64,000 bases of DNA. Origin: Sulfolobales archaeon (GTDB taxonomy: Archaea > Thermoproteota > Thermoprotei_A > Sulfolobales > NBVN01). The position numbers were made by a program, and so were the translations under genes. Below are positions 51,225 to 61,041 of the stretch, piece by piece. The DNA lies in NCBI GenBank assembly GCA_026413885.1, contig JAOAKA010000004.1, positions 21,415 to 85,414 of the forward strand, written 5' to 3'. The notes under the pieces are model-generated. The model did no database searches. It saw only the letters and a list, made by a program, of their open reading frames with translations, and was not told the origin of the DNA. How positions within the stretch are numbered: position 1 is the stretch's first letter; each line of letters starts with the position of its first letter.

Positions 51225-52340
51225 CTAGGTAACTACTTTGTGGAGGCAGTCTTTCTCGACACACTCTCTTATTTCTTCAGCTATTCTCCACCCCATGCTT
51301 ACAGGTCTACCGAAGTAGAGCTTTGAGTACTGACTTCCTAACCCCATGTAGATATTTGTCCCTCCTCCAATTCTTAAAGCCACGTCGAAGACCACGGCCT
51401 CCATGTCTTTAGTGATAATTAGCTGAAGAGTAAATGGCCCTACAACACCTGGAGGCTCGATTCTTCGAGCTGCCTCAGTAAATCTATCTCCAATTTCGAA
51501 TAGTTTCTCTAAGACACTCTCGCGTATTGTGGCTGGCTCATGCCCTATTTCAATCATTTCCACATCTACGAATTCCTCTATCTCTAACTGCACACTAGCT
51601 GGGAGTTTGAGTAGTCCATCGAGACTTGTCTGTATTCTCCTATCTATGCTGAGAAGTTCCACTCTATCTCTAGCTACTGAGTAGAAGTAGTTTACGTTAA
51701 AGTGTGCTCCTACGATTAGCTCCTCTATGGAGGCCTTAGACATATCTTCTTCTCTCACAATACCTCTGCCAGCTAATTTAGTGAGCTTCTGCTTGAGATC
51801 ATCTCTATCAGAAGCAACAAAAAACCCCCTCTCAACTCTCTTTCTAGCGTGAGGGATTTTAACTATAACTGGTCTATCGACTTCGTCGACTGTTTTAAAG
51901 ACCTTCGGCCTCCTGATTCCGGCTTCATCTAGTAGTTTGTAGTAAGTTTTCTCTCCAGCTCTCTCCTCGTATCTAAGTAGGTATCTATTGCCGAAAATTG
52001 GTACTGGAAATCCTTCCTCAATCCCGCTGTACCCGACGTAGACTGCGAAACTTCTGTTCGGAATGAATACAGCCGAGCGCTCTCTAAGCTTACTTACAAC
52101 ACCTGGATCGAGAACATCGGAGAACTTCCTTAGAAGTACTACTTCGTCGACTACTCTACTAAATCTTATGTAGGTTTTTTCTCTACCTACTTCACATACA
52201 GCGATAGTGTTGAATCCGACGTCTTTAGCCCCATCGAAAACATCTAGTGCTGAGTGACTAGCTATAGTAGCTATACTCAAGCTACTGATTCTATATCCCT
52301 CCAGCAGTCTACCTGAATCATATCTCGATATAGCTATCAC
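51225..52340 (-). CDS. purP: PurP-family protein (FAICAR synthetase), copy in the operon
   Basis: A 371-residue ATP-grasp protein of the PurP family, which formylates AICAR with formate and ATP. Motifs: SIATIASHSALDVFDGAKDVGF, RPVIVKIPHARKRVERGFF (phosphate binding; note ARKRVERG where many have AKGGRG), YYKLLDEAGIRRPKV, FNVNYFYS and LRIGGGTNIYMGLGSQYSKLYFG. The start overlaps purM by 23 bases. It is last in the operon. The second purP copy at 63186 has the more canonical GAKGGRGYF loop; which one makes FAICAR is unknown. Confidence 0.85.
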   Translation of the reverse strand: MIAISRYDSGRLLEGYRISSLSIATIASHSALDVFDGAKDVGFNTIAVCEVGREKTYIRFSRVVDEVVLLRKFSDVLDPGVVSKLRERSAVFIPNRSFAVYVGYSGIEEGFPVPIFGNRYLLRYEERAGEKTYYKLLDEAGIRRPKVFKTVDEVDRPVIVKIPHARKRVERGFFVASDRDDLKQKLTKLAGRGIVREEDMSKASIEELIVGAHFNVNYFYSVARDRVELLSIDRRIQTSLDGLLKLPASVQLEIEEFVDVEMIEIGHEPATIRESVLEKLFEIGDRFTEAARRIEPPGVVGPFTLQLIITKDMEAVVFDVALRIGGGTNIYMGLGSQYSKLYFGRPVSMGWRIAEEIRECVEKDCLHKVVT

Positions 52341-53346
52341 CCCTCCAACTCAGCTTTATCTTAATAGAGCCGGACCCATCCTCGATTCTCCCAAGTACTA
52401 CAGGTTTAAAACCCATTTCTACTGTGAGGTCTAGTAACTCCCTCATTCTATCTGGGGGTGAGGTCAGTATTAGACCGATACCCATATTGAATACTCTATA
52501 TGCTTCATCTAGATCTATATCGCCATGTGAAGTAAGTATTTCAAATATCTTACTGGGTTTTGGAGCTTCTAAGACCGCGTCTAGCTCACTGCCGAGAACT
52601 CTCTTCATCTTCGTCCACCCCCCGCCAGTTATATGTGTCGCAGAAGTTACGTAGCCTAACTCAATTGCTTTAAGTAGTAGATTGTAGTATATCGCTGTAG
52701 GTTTAGCTAGTTCAACACCGAGTTCAACACCGTCAACAACCTTACTGTAGCCCCCTATTCTTTCTTCAACTACTTTTCTCACTAGACTGTAGCCGTTTGC
52801 GTGAAGACCCCAGCTTTCAACGCCTACAGCTACATCTCCAGCTTTAGCTCTATTTGAGAACTCTCTCTCTGCAATAGCAGCTGTAAAACACACGACATCT
52901 ACACCGCTGAGAAGTCCTGGAAGGATAGCTGTTTCTCCAGAGACTATAGGTGTGCTAACAGCTTCAGCAGCTTCAGCAACACCCTCTACAACCTCGCTGA
53001 AGATTTCTTCATCAGCTACACCCATAGCTATGTAGTCAGCTATAGCTACTAATCTAGCACCACCGCAAGCCACATCGTTTGCGTTCATAGCTACACAGTC
53101 CCAGCCGGCTACCTTCATAGCTCCGAGCTCTCTGAGAACTACAGTCTTAGTTCCAACTCCATCTACGTGAAGCACTAGCTTCTTTCCAAACACTTTTATA
53201 CCCGGGGTGAAACCTCCGAGTCCACTGATGTCCGCACCTAGCTTTCTCGATAGAGCCTCCGCCGTTTTTAGAGCTATAGAATGCATCTTTCTATGTCTAC
53301 CGAGGTCTACACCAGCTTTTGAGTAGGTTAGCTTCTCCACAGACAC
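52318..53346 (-). CDS. purM: phosphoribosylformylglycinamidine cyclo-ligase (AIR synthetase)
   Basis: 342 residues when started at the GTG at 53346 (VSVEKLTYSKAGVDLG), which follows gaggtga and begins right after the purF stop; the track start at 53454 lies inside purF and is too long. Motifs: DVACGGARLVAIADYIAMG, PIVSGETAILPG, GLHANGYSLVRK and HITGGGW are those of PurM. It closes the imidazole ring of AIR. Confidence 0.94.
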   Translation of the reverse strand: MSVEKLTYSKAGVDLGRHRKMHSIALKTAEALSRKLGADISGLGGFTPGIKVFGKKLVLHVDGVGTKTVVLRELGAMKVAGWDCVAMNANDVACGGARLVAIADYIAMGVADEEIFSEVVEGVAEAAEAVSTPIVSGETAILPGLLSGVDVVCFTAAIAEREFSNRAKAGDVAVGVESWGLHANGYSLVRKVVEERIGGYSKVVDGVELGVELAKPTAIYYNLLLKAIELGYVTSATHITGGGWTKMKRVLGSELDAVLEAPKPSKIFEILTSHGDIDLDEAYRVFNMGIGLILTSPPDRMRELLDLTVEMGFKPVVLGRIEDGSGSIKIKLSWRGDSYIEI

Positions 53347-53347
53347 A

Positions 53348-54763
53348 TCACCTCGAAAACATCTTCTCGAGATCGCATACAGCAAGACCTGGGAAAGTAT
53401 AGCGACAGGAGAAGCAAGCGTGGCAGACTCGAGGTAGGTTAACGGATTGCTCAAGAGCCTTCAGAGAGTTATAAGCCAGAGAGTCAGCTCCAACCGAGTT
53501 CTTAATGTCTTCAATACTACTCTTACCCCAAGCTAGAAGCTCCTTCCTAGACGCAATATCGATACCCATATAACACGGACATATAAAAGGCGGGCTAGCT
53601 ATTCTAACGTGTACCTGGCTAGCTCCACTCCTGCGTAGCTTATTTATCAGAAACCCCATAGTTGTCCCTCTAACTATAGAGTCATCAATTACGACAACTC
53701 TCCTTCCTTCGATAGCTGGTTTAACAATCCCGTACTTAATTTTCGATAAAGCATCTCGATCTCGCGGGGTTGAAATAAAGACTCGCCCAACATATTTATT
53801 GGCAACTATACCCTCAACTAGAGGTATACCGCTAGCTAGACTATAACCTACAGCAGCTAGTCTACCACTATCAGGCACTGGGACTACTGCGTCTACTGGT
53901 GCCGGTGATTCTCTAGCTAGATACTCACCCATCTTGATTCTAGAGACGTGGATGCTGACTCCGTTGAAGTACGAGTCCGGGCGGCTGAAGTATACGTACT
54001 CGAAAATACAGGGTGACGGATCTGGAGCTACTCTCGAGGACCTCGATTCGAGTGTAGCTCCATCGAAAGAGATTATCTCCCCAGGCTCTACCTCTCTCCA
54101 CTCTAGTTCGAAAACCTGGAGAGCTGATGTTTCAGAAGCTACGTACACCTCTCTATCTCTATATGAGAAAGCTAGAGGTCTGAAACCCCTGGGATCTCGG
54201 GAAACTATAAGTCTCGGCTCAGACGTTAGAATAACCATACTATACGCTCCAATAACGTATTCCGGCAGTCTTCTCAGTGCTTCAACCACATCCCATTTCT
54301 CGTCTCTAGCTAGTGCGTATATGGCGTAAGCAAGAGCTTGTGTATCATTGTCTACATAGTTAGGTAGTGTATCTGGAGAAAGCTTCTTAGCATGAGAGAA
54401 GAGCTCTCCATAATTCGCTATAGTGCCGTTGAAAGCTACGGAAATCTTGAGTTTCTCACTACCAACTACTAGTGGTTGAGCTAGTGATGGCCCATACTCC
54501 CCTGAAGTAGAGTATCTAGTGTGTGCTATACACCCAAATACCTCTCGATCTATACCGATCCCCGAGCTCGGGAAGTCTCCGAGAACACTGAATACTAGTG
54601 AACCACGCTTTATGGAGCTAATCGAGCCTTCAGTATCGGCGACTGCTAAACCAACAGATTCCTGACCTCTGTGCTGTAGCTCCGTGAGTATGAGGAGAGC
54701 GTTTCTAGCTGCTTGTGTAAAGCTGTGCGGAATACTAGAAGCATACGCGGAAATCCCACACAT
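53348..54763 (-). CDS. purF: amidophosphoribosyltransferase PurF (active copy)
   Basis: First committed enzyme of purine synthesis. The 471-residue protein starts MCGI, so Cys2 becomes the N-terminal glutaminase nucleophile. PRPP loop VVVIDDSIVRGTT is intact. Cysteines in PSPCIFEYV, ICPCYMG and HACFSCRY correspond to the 4Fe-4S cluster ligands of the Bacillus-type enzyme. Overlapping is avoided: one base separates it from purM. A second, altered copy (purF2) is at 61038. Confidence 0.95.
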   Translation of the reverse strand: MCGISAYASSIPHSFTQAARNALLILTELQHRGQESVGLAVADTEGSISSIKRGSLVFSVLGDFPSSGIGIDREVFGCIAHTRYSTSGEYGPSLAQPLVVGSEKLKISVAFNGTIANYGELFSHAKKLSPDTLPNYVDNDTQALAYAIYALARDEKWDVVEALRRLPEYVIGAYSMVILTSEPRLIVSRDPRGFRPLAFSYRDREVYVASETSALQVFELEWREVEPGEIISFDGATLESRSSRVAPDPSPCIFEYVYFSRPDSYFNGVSIHVSRIKMGEYLARESPAPVDAVVPVPDSGRLAAVGYSLASGIPLVEGIVANKYVGRVFISTPRDRDALSKIKYGIVKPAIEGRRVVVIDDSIVRGTTMGFLINKLRRSGASQVHVRIASPPFICPCYMGIDIASRKELLAWGKSSIEDIKNSVGADSLAYNSLKALEQSVNLPRVCHACFSCRYTFPGLAVCDLEKMFSR

Positions 54764-54767
54764 ACGT

Positions 54768-56954
54768 TTACACCATAGTTTTGCGTAAGCTTTCTTCGTG
54801 TAGCTCTCTGAGGTAGTCTAGGTGTTTCTCGATGACTGTAATGGAGCCCAACTTAACTGTATAGAACTTCCTACCAGTGGTTTTAGCAACTACTGCCGCA
54901 GTAGTACCGAGTGCTGAAGCTAGTTCTAGAGCTTTTTCCACTCTCTCTGGTTTGACTTCGATAAAGTATCTAGCTTGAGTTTCTGAAAACAGTATTTCAT
55001 CTAATCTAGAGCAGCCTCGGTGAGGGATCTTTTCTATATCGATTTCCACACCTATATCGCTGAGTACAGCCATTTCAGCAATAGCTACAGCTAGACCGCC
55101 TAGTCCAATATCGTGCACGGAGAGAGCGATCTCATCATCTATGAGTTTAGCTATGTATGAAGCATTTCTTAACTCACTGGACGGTCTAGGTGTCGGCACA
55201 CCTCCAGCCTCAATTCCGTGAACTCTAGCTAGATACTCAGTACCTCCTAGCTCCGGATATGTAGTTCCTACGACGAGGATAGTCGATCCTTCGTGCTTTA
55301 AGTCTATAGACTTGACTCTACCTACGTCTTCAATAGCTCCTACACCAACTATAGTTGCCGTCGGCTTTACCTGTCTACCGCGGTAGTCCTCGTTATAGAA
55401 ACTAACTTTTCCACCGACTACAGGAATCCCTAGCTCATTAGTCATCCAAGCTATGCCCTTCACCATCATCTCAAAGTACCAGAAGTGCTCTAGTTTCTCC
55501 GGGTTTCCAGCATTCGGCTCATCAACAAACGCTACTGGAGTAGAGCCTACCGCAACTAGGTTTCTATAGCACTCTGCTACACTGTTAGCAGCACCGTTAA
55601 ATGGGTCTATAGCTGTATACCTAGGATTAGCGTCTCCCTTAACTGCGATTCCCCTCCTATCGCCGGTGTCTAGCCTGAGGACTGCCGCATCTCCAAATCC
55701 AGGCTTCAGTATGGTTCTTATACCAACTTCGTGATCGTACTGCTCGTAGATCCACTTCTTCGACGCTATATTAGGTGAGGATAGTAGTGAGTCTAGTGCT
55801 TCAGCTACTGATACAACTGGAATATCGCTAACTGGATTCAGCAGTTTTACTAGCTCTACTGGAGGTCTAGAGAGTCTCCAAATATCGCGAGGTTTAGCCA
55901 GCTCTTTAGCCGGTATATCCGCAACTAGCTTGTTTTCGTAGTATGCTTTAATCCTCCCGCTTCCATCGAAGAAGCCTATTAGGCTTCTCGGAACATCGTA
56001 CTTCTCTAGAACTGCTACTACATCTGCCAGCTTCTCCTTGTCTACAACCAGCATCATTCTCTCCTGACTTTCTGATACAAGTATCTCCAGAGGTGTTAAC
56101 TCAGTTCTCAGATGGAGTCTATCTAATCTCAGCTCAGCACCGAGATCGAAGTCTGCGGCTACCTCTGCTACAGCTGTTGTAAGACCGCCTCCACCTAAGT
56201 CTTTAACAAACTTTACTAACTTCTTTCGAGCTAACTCTAAGATCGAGTCTATCAATATCTTCTCCATTAGTGGGTCTGCGACTTGAACCGCTCCTATGTC
56301 TTCACTCGGGTTATCGCTTAGAGGTTTTGACGCGAAACTACTACCCAGTAAGCCGTCTCGGCCTGTAGGATTCCCTATCACCAAGATCGCGTCTCTTGGA
56401 GCCGGCCTATCTCTAACTAGTTCTTCTGTTTTCGCTATCCCCACACAAGCTACGTTAACGAGTGGTTGAGTATTAAATGAAGAATCAAACCACGTGTCTC
56501 CAGCTACAGTTGGAATCCCTATTCTATTACCGTAGTCACTTATTCCCTTCACAATTCCTTTCGCTAGCCATTTAGCTCTACTATCTCGAAGATCACCTAG
56601 GTAGAGCATATCGAGGAGAGCTATAGGTTTAGCTCCGAGAGTCAGTATATCCCTTACGATACCTCCGATACCTGTCGCAGCTCCATTGTATGGATCGACA
56701 GCAGATGGGTGGTTATGGGATTCTATCTTAAAGACTACCGCAACTCCTGGGAAGACTTCAACTGCTGGAGCATCGCGTCCCGGACCTATTAGCACGTTTC
56801 TACCTGCAGTTGGAAGAAGTCTGAGGAGGCGTCTACTGCTCTTATAGGAGCAGTGCTCACTCCACTGAGCTTCAAACATTGCGAGTTCTTCGAGTGTGGG
56901 TTCCCTGCTGAGAATGCTCTTTATCTCTTCAATCTCTTCTCTACTTAGAGGCAT
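54768..56954 (-). CDS. purL: FGAM synthase large subunit PurL
   Basis: A 728-residue small-type PurL that works with PurQ and PurS. Features: EAQWSEHCSYKSSR near residue 28, KIESHNHPSAVDPYNGAATGIGG, GGGGLTTAVAE-like DLGGGGLTTA and the second half KGDANPRYTAIDPFNGAANSVAE. Length matches archaeal/Bacillus PurL. Three bases from purQ upstream. Confidence 0.96.
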   Translation of the reverse strand: MPLSREEIEEIKSILSREPTLEELAMFEAQWSEHCSYKSSRRLLRLLPTAGRNVLIGPGRDAPAVEVFPGVAVVFKIESHNHPSAVDPYNGAATGIGGIVRDILTLGAKPIALLDMLYLGDLRDSRAKWLAKGIVKGISDYGNRIGIPTVAGDTWFDSSFNTQPLVNVACVGIAKTEELVRDRPAPRDAILVIGNPTGRDGLLGSSFASKPLSDNPSEDIGAVQVADPLMEKILIDSILELARKKLVKFVKDLGGGGLTTAVAEVAADFDLGAELRLDRLHLRTELTPLEILVSESQERMMLVVDKEKLADVVAVLEKYDVPRSLIGFFDGSGRIKAYYENKLVADIPAKELAKPRDIWRLSRPPVELVKLLNPVSDIPVVSVAEALDSLLSSPNIASKKWIYEQYDHEVGIRTILKPGFGDAAVLRLDTGDRRGIAVKGDANPRYTAIDPFNGAANSVAECYRNLVAVGSTPVAFVDEPNAGNPEKLEHFWYFEMMVKGIAWMTNELGIPVVGGKVSFYNEDYRGRQVKPTATIVGVGAIEDVGRVKSIDLKHEGSTILVVGTTYPELGGTEYLARVHGIEAGGVPTPRPSSELRNASYIAKLIDDEIALSVHDIGLGGLAVAIAEMAVLSDIGVEIDIEKIPHRGCSRLDEILFSETQARYFIEVKPERVEKALELASALGTTAAVVAKTTGRKFYTVKLGSITVIEKHLDYLRELHEESLRKTMV

Positions 56955-56957
56955 TAC

Positions 56958-57653
56958 TCACCACCCAGACTTGAGAGAGTAGAGAATGCTTCTGAAGATT
57001 ACCTCACCACCGGGTTTGAAGCCCCTCGGTGTTAGTAGAGGGTTTACAGCTCGCTCAGGGTGAGGCATTACCCCGAGAACGTAGCCGTCTTCAGTGCCTA
57101 CCCCCGCAATATCGTATGAACTTCCATTTAGGTTATCGTTCGGTAGGTAGCGTATGAGCGGACTGGAGCTAGTGATGGATTTGTAGTCGCTTTCTTCGAT
57201 GTAGTATCTTCCCTCACCGTGAGCTATAGGCATGTGTAACTCGTCACCGTTTTTAGCGAGAGAGAGCCAAGGACCTTTAGGATTATCGACTCTAAGCCTT
57301 ACCCACCTGCAGATAAATCTCCCACTCTCATTAGGTAGAAACGCACCTCTGAGAAGACCTGCTTCTACTAATATCTGAAAACCGTTGCATATGCCTAGAA
57401 CTGGAACACTCTTGATGGCTGCTTCAGGTAGCTCCAGCACTGCTCTACTTCTCGCTGCTATAGCTCCAGCCCTCAACCAGTCGCCGTAGCTAAAGCCGCC
57501 CGGCACGATGACTGCGTCCCATCCATCAGCTAGTCTGAAGTCTTTATGCCAAACTATTTCTGCTCTAACTTCTCGGCCTACCTCTCTGAGAGATTTTAGG
57601 ACGTCTTCATCACAGTTAGTTCCCGGAAACTTTAGGATAGCTATTTTAGGCAT
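56958..57653 (-). CDS. purQ: FGAM synthase glutaminase subunit PurQ
   Basis: A 231-residue class I glutaminase: KFPGTNCDEDV opening, nucleophile Cys in VLGICNGFQIL, and His/Glu in HGEGRY and MPHPERA. Supplies ammonia to PurL. Overlaps purS by eight bases. Confidence 0.96.
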   Translation of the reverse strand: MPKIAILKFPGTNCDEDVLKSLREVGREVRAEIVWHKDFRLADGWDAVIVPGGFSYGDWLRAGAIAARSRAVLELPEAAIKSVPVLGICNGFQILVEAGLLRGAFLPNESGRFICRWVRLRVDNPKGPWLSLAKNGDELHMPIAHGEGRYYIEESDYKSITSSSPLIRYLPNDNLNGSSYDIAGVGTEDGYVLGVMPHPERAVNPLLTPRGFKPGGEVIFRSILYSLKSGW

Positions 57654-57903
57654 GTATAGTCACGTAGAGTTCGTGTATCACTGGGTTGTATATCATGAGT
57701 TTATCACAGATTTCTTTAACGTAGTTAACGGCTCTCTCAGGGCTTTCAGCTTCAACTAGTAGTGTAAACTGCTTACCCACTCTAACCTCCTTAACCGCGC
57801 TATAACCGTGTCTGAGTATAAGGTCTCTATAGATCGTTTCTGCTTCAGGGTCTTTAAGACCTCTTCTGTATGACACTACAGCAACTACTCTATAGAGCCC
57901 CAT
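57646..57903 (-). CDS. purS: FGAM synthase subunit PurS
   Basis: An 85-residue small subunit that bridges PurL and PurQ. Pattern: VVAVVSYRRGLKDPEAETIYRDLILRHGYSAVKEVRVGKQFTL, the PurS fold. Ten bases after purE stop region in the operon order. Confidence 0.93.
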   Translation of the reverse strand: MGLYRVVAVVSYRRGLKDPEAETIYRDLILRHGYSAVKEVRVGKQFTLLVEAESPERAVNYVKEICDKLMIYNPVIHELYVTIHA

Positions 57904-57913
57904 AGTAGTCCCT

Positions 57914-58315
57914 CTAGCTCCTACAGAGGTGAAGTACTCTAATCGCTAAGTAAGCCGCGTTTTCAGCGTTATCTATACCTACTGTAGCTACTGGAACACC
58001 ACGCGGCATTTGAACTATGCTTAGTAGTGAGTCTAGCCCACCTAGAGCGACATTGAGGGGTACACCTATTACCGGGCGCCGGGTTCTCGAAGCTATGAAG
58101 CCTGGAAGGTGAGCCGCTAGACCAGCCATAGCTATGAATAGATCTGCGTCTGATGTCTCAATATATCTCTCCAACTCCTTCGGGTTTCTGTGAGCACTGA
58201 GTACCACAATTTCATGTTCGATACCATTTTCCCGCAGTATGGTGGCTGCTCTTTCTGCGTGGGGTCTATCTCTCTCACTTCCAATAACTATTGATACCTT
58301 ACCCCTACACGGCAT
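57914..58315 (-). CDS. purE: N5-CAIR mutase / AIR carboxylase PurE
   Basis: About 133 residues from the ATG at 58315 ([20 protein letters not shown]); the track start at 58345 would run into purT. Motifs: [28 protein letters not shown] and [32 protein letters not shown]. No purK is in the operon, so this PurE may use CO2 directly (class II behaviour) or purK lies elsewhere. Confidence 0.93.
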   Translation of the reverse strand: MPCRGKVSIVIGSERDRPHAERAATILRENGIEHEIVVLSAHRNPKELERYIETSDADLFIAMAGLAAHLPGFIASRTRRPVIGVPLNVALGGLDSLLSIVQMPRGVPVATVGIDNAENAAYLAIRVLHLCRS

Positions 58316-58325
58316 ATTTCCACCC

Positions 58326-59543
58326 CTATGCATGGATGGAAACAAGTCTGACAGCTGCTCTAGCCTTCTTTAAGGCTTCCTCAACAGAGTTTCCTCTAGC
58401 TAGAACAACAGCGATTCTTCTTCCTGGATATGTGTTGGGTTTTCCGAATACTCTAATATCTACTCCCGGTGTTTTGAGGACTTCCCGAAGTCCGCAGATT
58501 TTCGGACTCCACACATTGTCTAGGTTGGTATAGATAGCTACACTAGCTCCCGGTGAGATGATCTTCGGCCTAGGGGCTGGAAGTCCTAGAGAAGCTCTAA
58601 CGTGAATAGCGAACTCACTTAGCTCTTGGGTGATCAGAGTTACTAAGCCGGTATCGTGGGGTCTCGGAGCTACCTCGCTGAAGAGTATTCTACCATCTCT
58701 AGCTAAAAATACCTCGACACCGAAGATTCCGATGCCGCCTAAACCATCAGCTACTCTTCTCGCAATTTCGGTAGCTTGCTTAAGTATTCCAGCATCTGAT
58801 TGAGGAGGCTGCCACGACTCTATGTAGTGGTATTCACCATATCTCCACTGCTCTATTGGTTCACAGACATCAGTTACTACTCTCTCTCCGTCTAGGTGTC
58901 TGTAGGCTAGTACTGTGTACTCTAGGGCTAGATCGACATATTCCTCTACTATAACTCTCCTACTCCTACCTCTAGAGTGTGATACCGCGTAGTTGTAAGC
59001 TCTAGCAATACTCTCTATGGAGGGAGAAGATATCTTTACGTGTCCGTGACCACTGCTACTCATCTCAGGCTTTATAAGACATGGAAACCCAACTCTCTCA
59101 CAGGCATATGCCGCTTCTTCCGGGTTTTCTGCGAACTCAAACTTAGTTGTCGGTAGTCCTAAAACCCCAGATGCGAATTTCCTCAACTCAACTCTATTCA
59201 TAGATATCTTGACGGACCTAGCGTTAGGCACTACTAAATAGCCTTCAGACTCCAACTCCTCTAATGCGTCTGTAGATATAGCCTCTATCTCCGGTATAAT
59301 AACATCTGGGCTCTCCCTTCTAACTACAGACTTAACAGCTGCGGAATTCATCATATCGATTACGTATCTTCTATGAGCTACATGCATTGCTGGAGCCCAG
59401 TCGTATCGGTCGACTGCTACTACCTCTACCCCGAGTCTCTGAGCTTCGATAGCGACTTCCTTACCTAGTTCTCCACTACCTAGTAGGAGCATCTTTATCG
59501 AGTCCTCGAACATAGGGGACCTAACGCAATCACTAATCTTCAT
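58326..59543 (-). CDS. purT: formate-dependent GAR transformylase PurT
   Basis: A 405-residue ATP-grasp enzyme that formylates GAR with formate. It reads [21 protein letters not shown] and VSSSGHG-type [29 protein letters not shown] and [28 protein letters not shown], which is PurT and not PurK. Overlaps purD by 11 bases. Together with formate-using PurP, both formyl steps here can use formate rather than formyl-folate. Confidence 0.95.
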   Translation of the reverse strand: MKISDCVRSPMFEDSIKMLLLGSGELGKEVAIEAQRLGVEVVAVDRYDWAPAMHVAHRRYVIDMMNSAAVKSVVRRESPDVIIPEIEAISTDALEELESEGYLVVPNARSVKISMNRVELRKFASGVLGLPTTKFEFAENPEEAAYACERVGFPCLIKPEMSSSGHGHVKISSPSIESIARAYNYAVSHSRGRSRRVIVEEYVDLALEYTVLAYRHLDGERVVTDVCEPIEQWRYGEYHYIESWQPPQSDAGILKQATEIARRVADGLGGIGIFGVEVFLARDGRILFSEVAPRPHDTGLVTLITQELSEFAIHVRASLGLPAPRPKIISPGASVAIYTNLDNVWSPKICGLREVLKTPGVDIRVFGKPNTYPGRRIAVVLARGNSVEEALKKARAAVRLVSIHA

Positions 59544-61041
59544 GTTCCCACCCCAAGGGTGACAAAAGAGGGTTCTCTACTACACCTCTGCCGGGAAGCC
59601 AGACTGTGAAGAACTCTCCGAGGGTCCCTCTAAACTGTTTACTTCTATATACTCTGCGAACTCTCTCAGCTTCTCTAACTCTCTCATCGATGAGTCTGCC
59701 GGACCCTATATCGCCTCTATGGTAGAGAGGCCAGCCATCGAGAGAAGTTATGTAGCTAGCGGCCATCTCTGATAACCTATAGGCTTCCTCGTAGCTATCT
59801 GCGGAACAAACTACTTCGAATGCTCTAGAACCTCTAGTGTACATACGTCCATCGCTTCTCAGCTCTACACTCGCATAGAGTAACTCACAGCCTAAGCTTC
59901 TAATTCTCTCAACATCTGCTACTACCGGATGCCCCTGTGCTTCATCTTTAAACACAGGGTAGCCAGCAGGAGCTACTGCTTTCACAACACCTACAGCTTC
60001 TTCGGAAAAATCTATTTTCACTCCACTTAAAGCCCCTCTAGCAGCTCTATCGAATACCTCCAGAAAGTCTGACTCTATTCGCGGGAGGAGACATGAGATC
60101 TCCGGGTCTCCGAAGCGGCTGTAGTACTCTATAACTGTTGGACCCCACAGACCAGTCAACATCATCTGACCAGCGAAAGCACCTGTATACCTATCTCTAA
60201 CTTCTTCCTGCAGCTTCTCTAGTACTTCCTTCACTATTTTCTGCGTAGTTTCGTATTCTTCGTGAGTTATGAAGGGTAGGAGGTGTTCTGGACCGGAGAT
60301 ACACCCCATGCCTCCCGTTTCATAACCGAGGTCTAACTCGTAAGCGTGTGGGTAGTCTTGGACAAGTGGGAGCGGGAGGATAGAGCTTCCATCAGTTATT
60401 ACTTGAGCTGTGTATTCTACACCTTCGACTCTCTGCTCAACTAAGACGACGTAGTCTATGTCTCTATACTTATTGATTTCCTCAAAGGTTTTAGCTATTG
60501 ACTCACTCTTAACTTGGTGCCTTACCTCAGAGAGGAAGGCCTTAGTGTCTTTAATTACTCTCACACCCTTACCTCCAACCTGCCTGGCTGGCTTAACAAC
60601 AACGTCACCCGCATACTTAGCGAATTCTCTAGCCTCTTCAAGAGACTTAAATGCTATGTAGTAGAGTCTTCCGGGTATATTATATTTCCACATGAGATAT
60701 CTAGCGAAGACCTTACTTCTCTCTATTGACGAACACCTTCGAGAAGCTCCAAATACGTGGAATCCCCTCTCTTTTAGGCAGTCAACAACACCGTGAAACT
60801 GAGGTTCCTCCGGACCTACAACCACTAAGTCTGGTGATACGAGTTCAGCTATCTTTACAGCGTTTTCGGGAGAGGTCGTGGCTGCTGCAAATAACTTACC
60901 ACCAGTTATCTCAGACTCTCTCGCTAGTCCTGGGTTAACGTAATCAGAGAGCACGTAGAGCTTGACACTTGCTTGTGAAGACGTGATTAACTTAGCTAGT
61001 GCGTGCTCCCTACCTCCGGACCCGACTAAGAGAACCTTCAT
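59533..61041 (-). CDS. purD: GAR synthetase PurD
   Basis: A 502-residue ATP-grasp enzyme: VLLVGSGGREHALAKLI opening, VVVKPARQVGGKGVRVI and GYETGGMGCISG, ending in a long C-terminal part. It is longer than the usual 430 residues, as in some Crenarchaeota. Four-base overlap with purF2. Confidence 0.94.
   Translation of the reverse strand: MKVLLVGSGGREHALAKLITSSQASVKLYVLSDYVNPGLARESEITGGKLFAAATTSPENAVKIAELVSPDLVVVGPEEPQFHGVVDCLKERGFHVFGASRRCSSIERSKVFARYLMWKYNIPGRLYYIAFKSLEEAREFAKYAGDVVVKPARQVGGKGVRVIKDTKAFLSEVRHQVKSESIAKTFEEINKYRDIDYVVLVEQRVEGVEYTAQVITDGSSILPLPLVQDYPHAYELDLGYETGGMGCISGPEHLLPFITHEEYETTQKIVKEVLEKLQEEVRDRYTGAFAGQMMLTGLWGPTVIEYYSRFGDPEISCLLPRIESDFLEVFDRAARGALSGVKIDFSEEAVGVVKAVAPAGYPVFKDEAQGHPVVADVERIRSLGCELLYASVELRSDGRMYTRGSRAFEVVCSADSYEEAYRLSEMAASYITSLDGWPLYHRGDIGSGRLIDERVREAERVRRVYRSKQFRGTLGEFFTVWLPGRGVVENPLLSPLGWEHED

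Noticed and set aside
52318-53454. PurM starting at 53454
   Set aside because: The extra 36 residues lie in the purF coding region and do not match PurM; the GTG at 53346 has a ribosome binding site and gives the family length.
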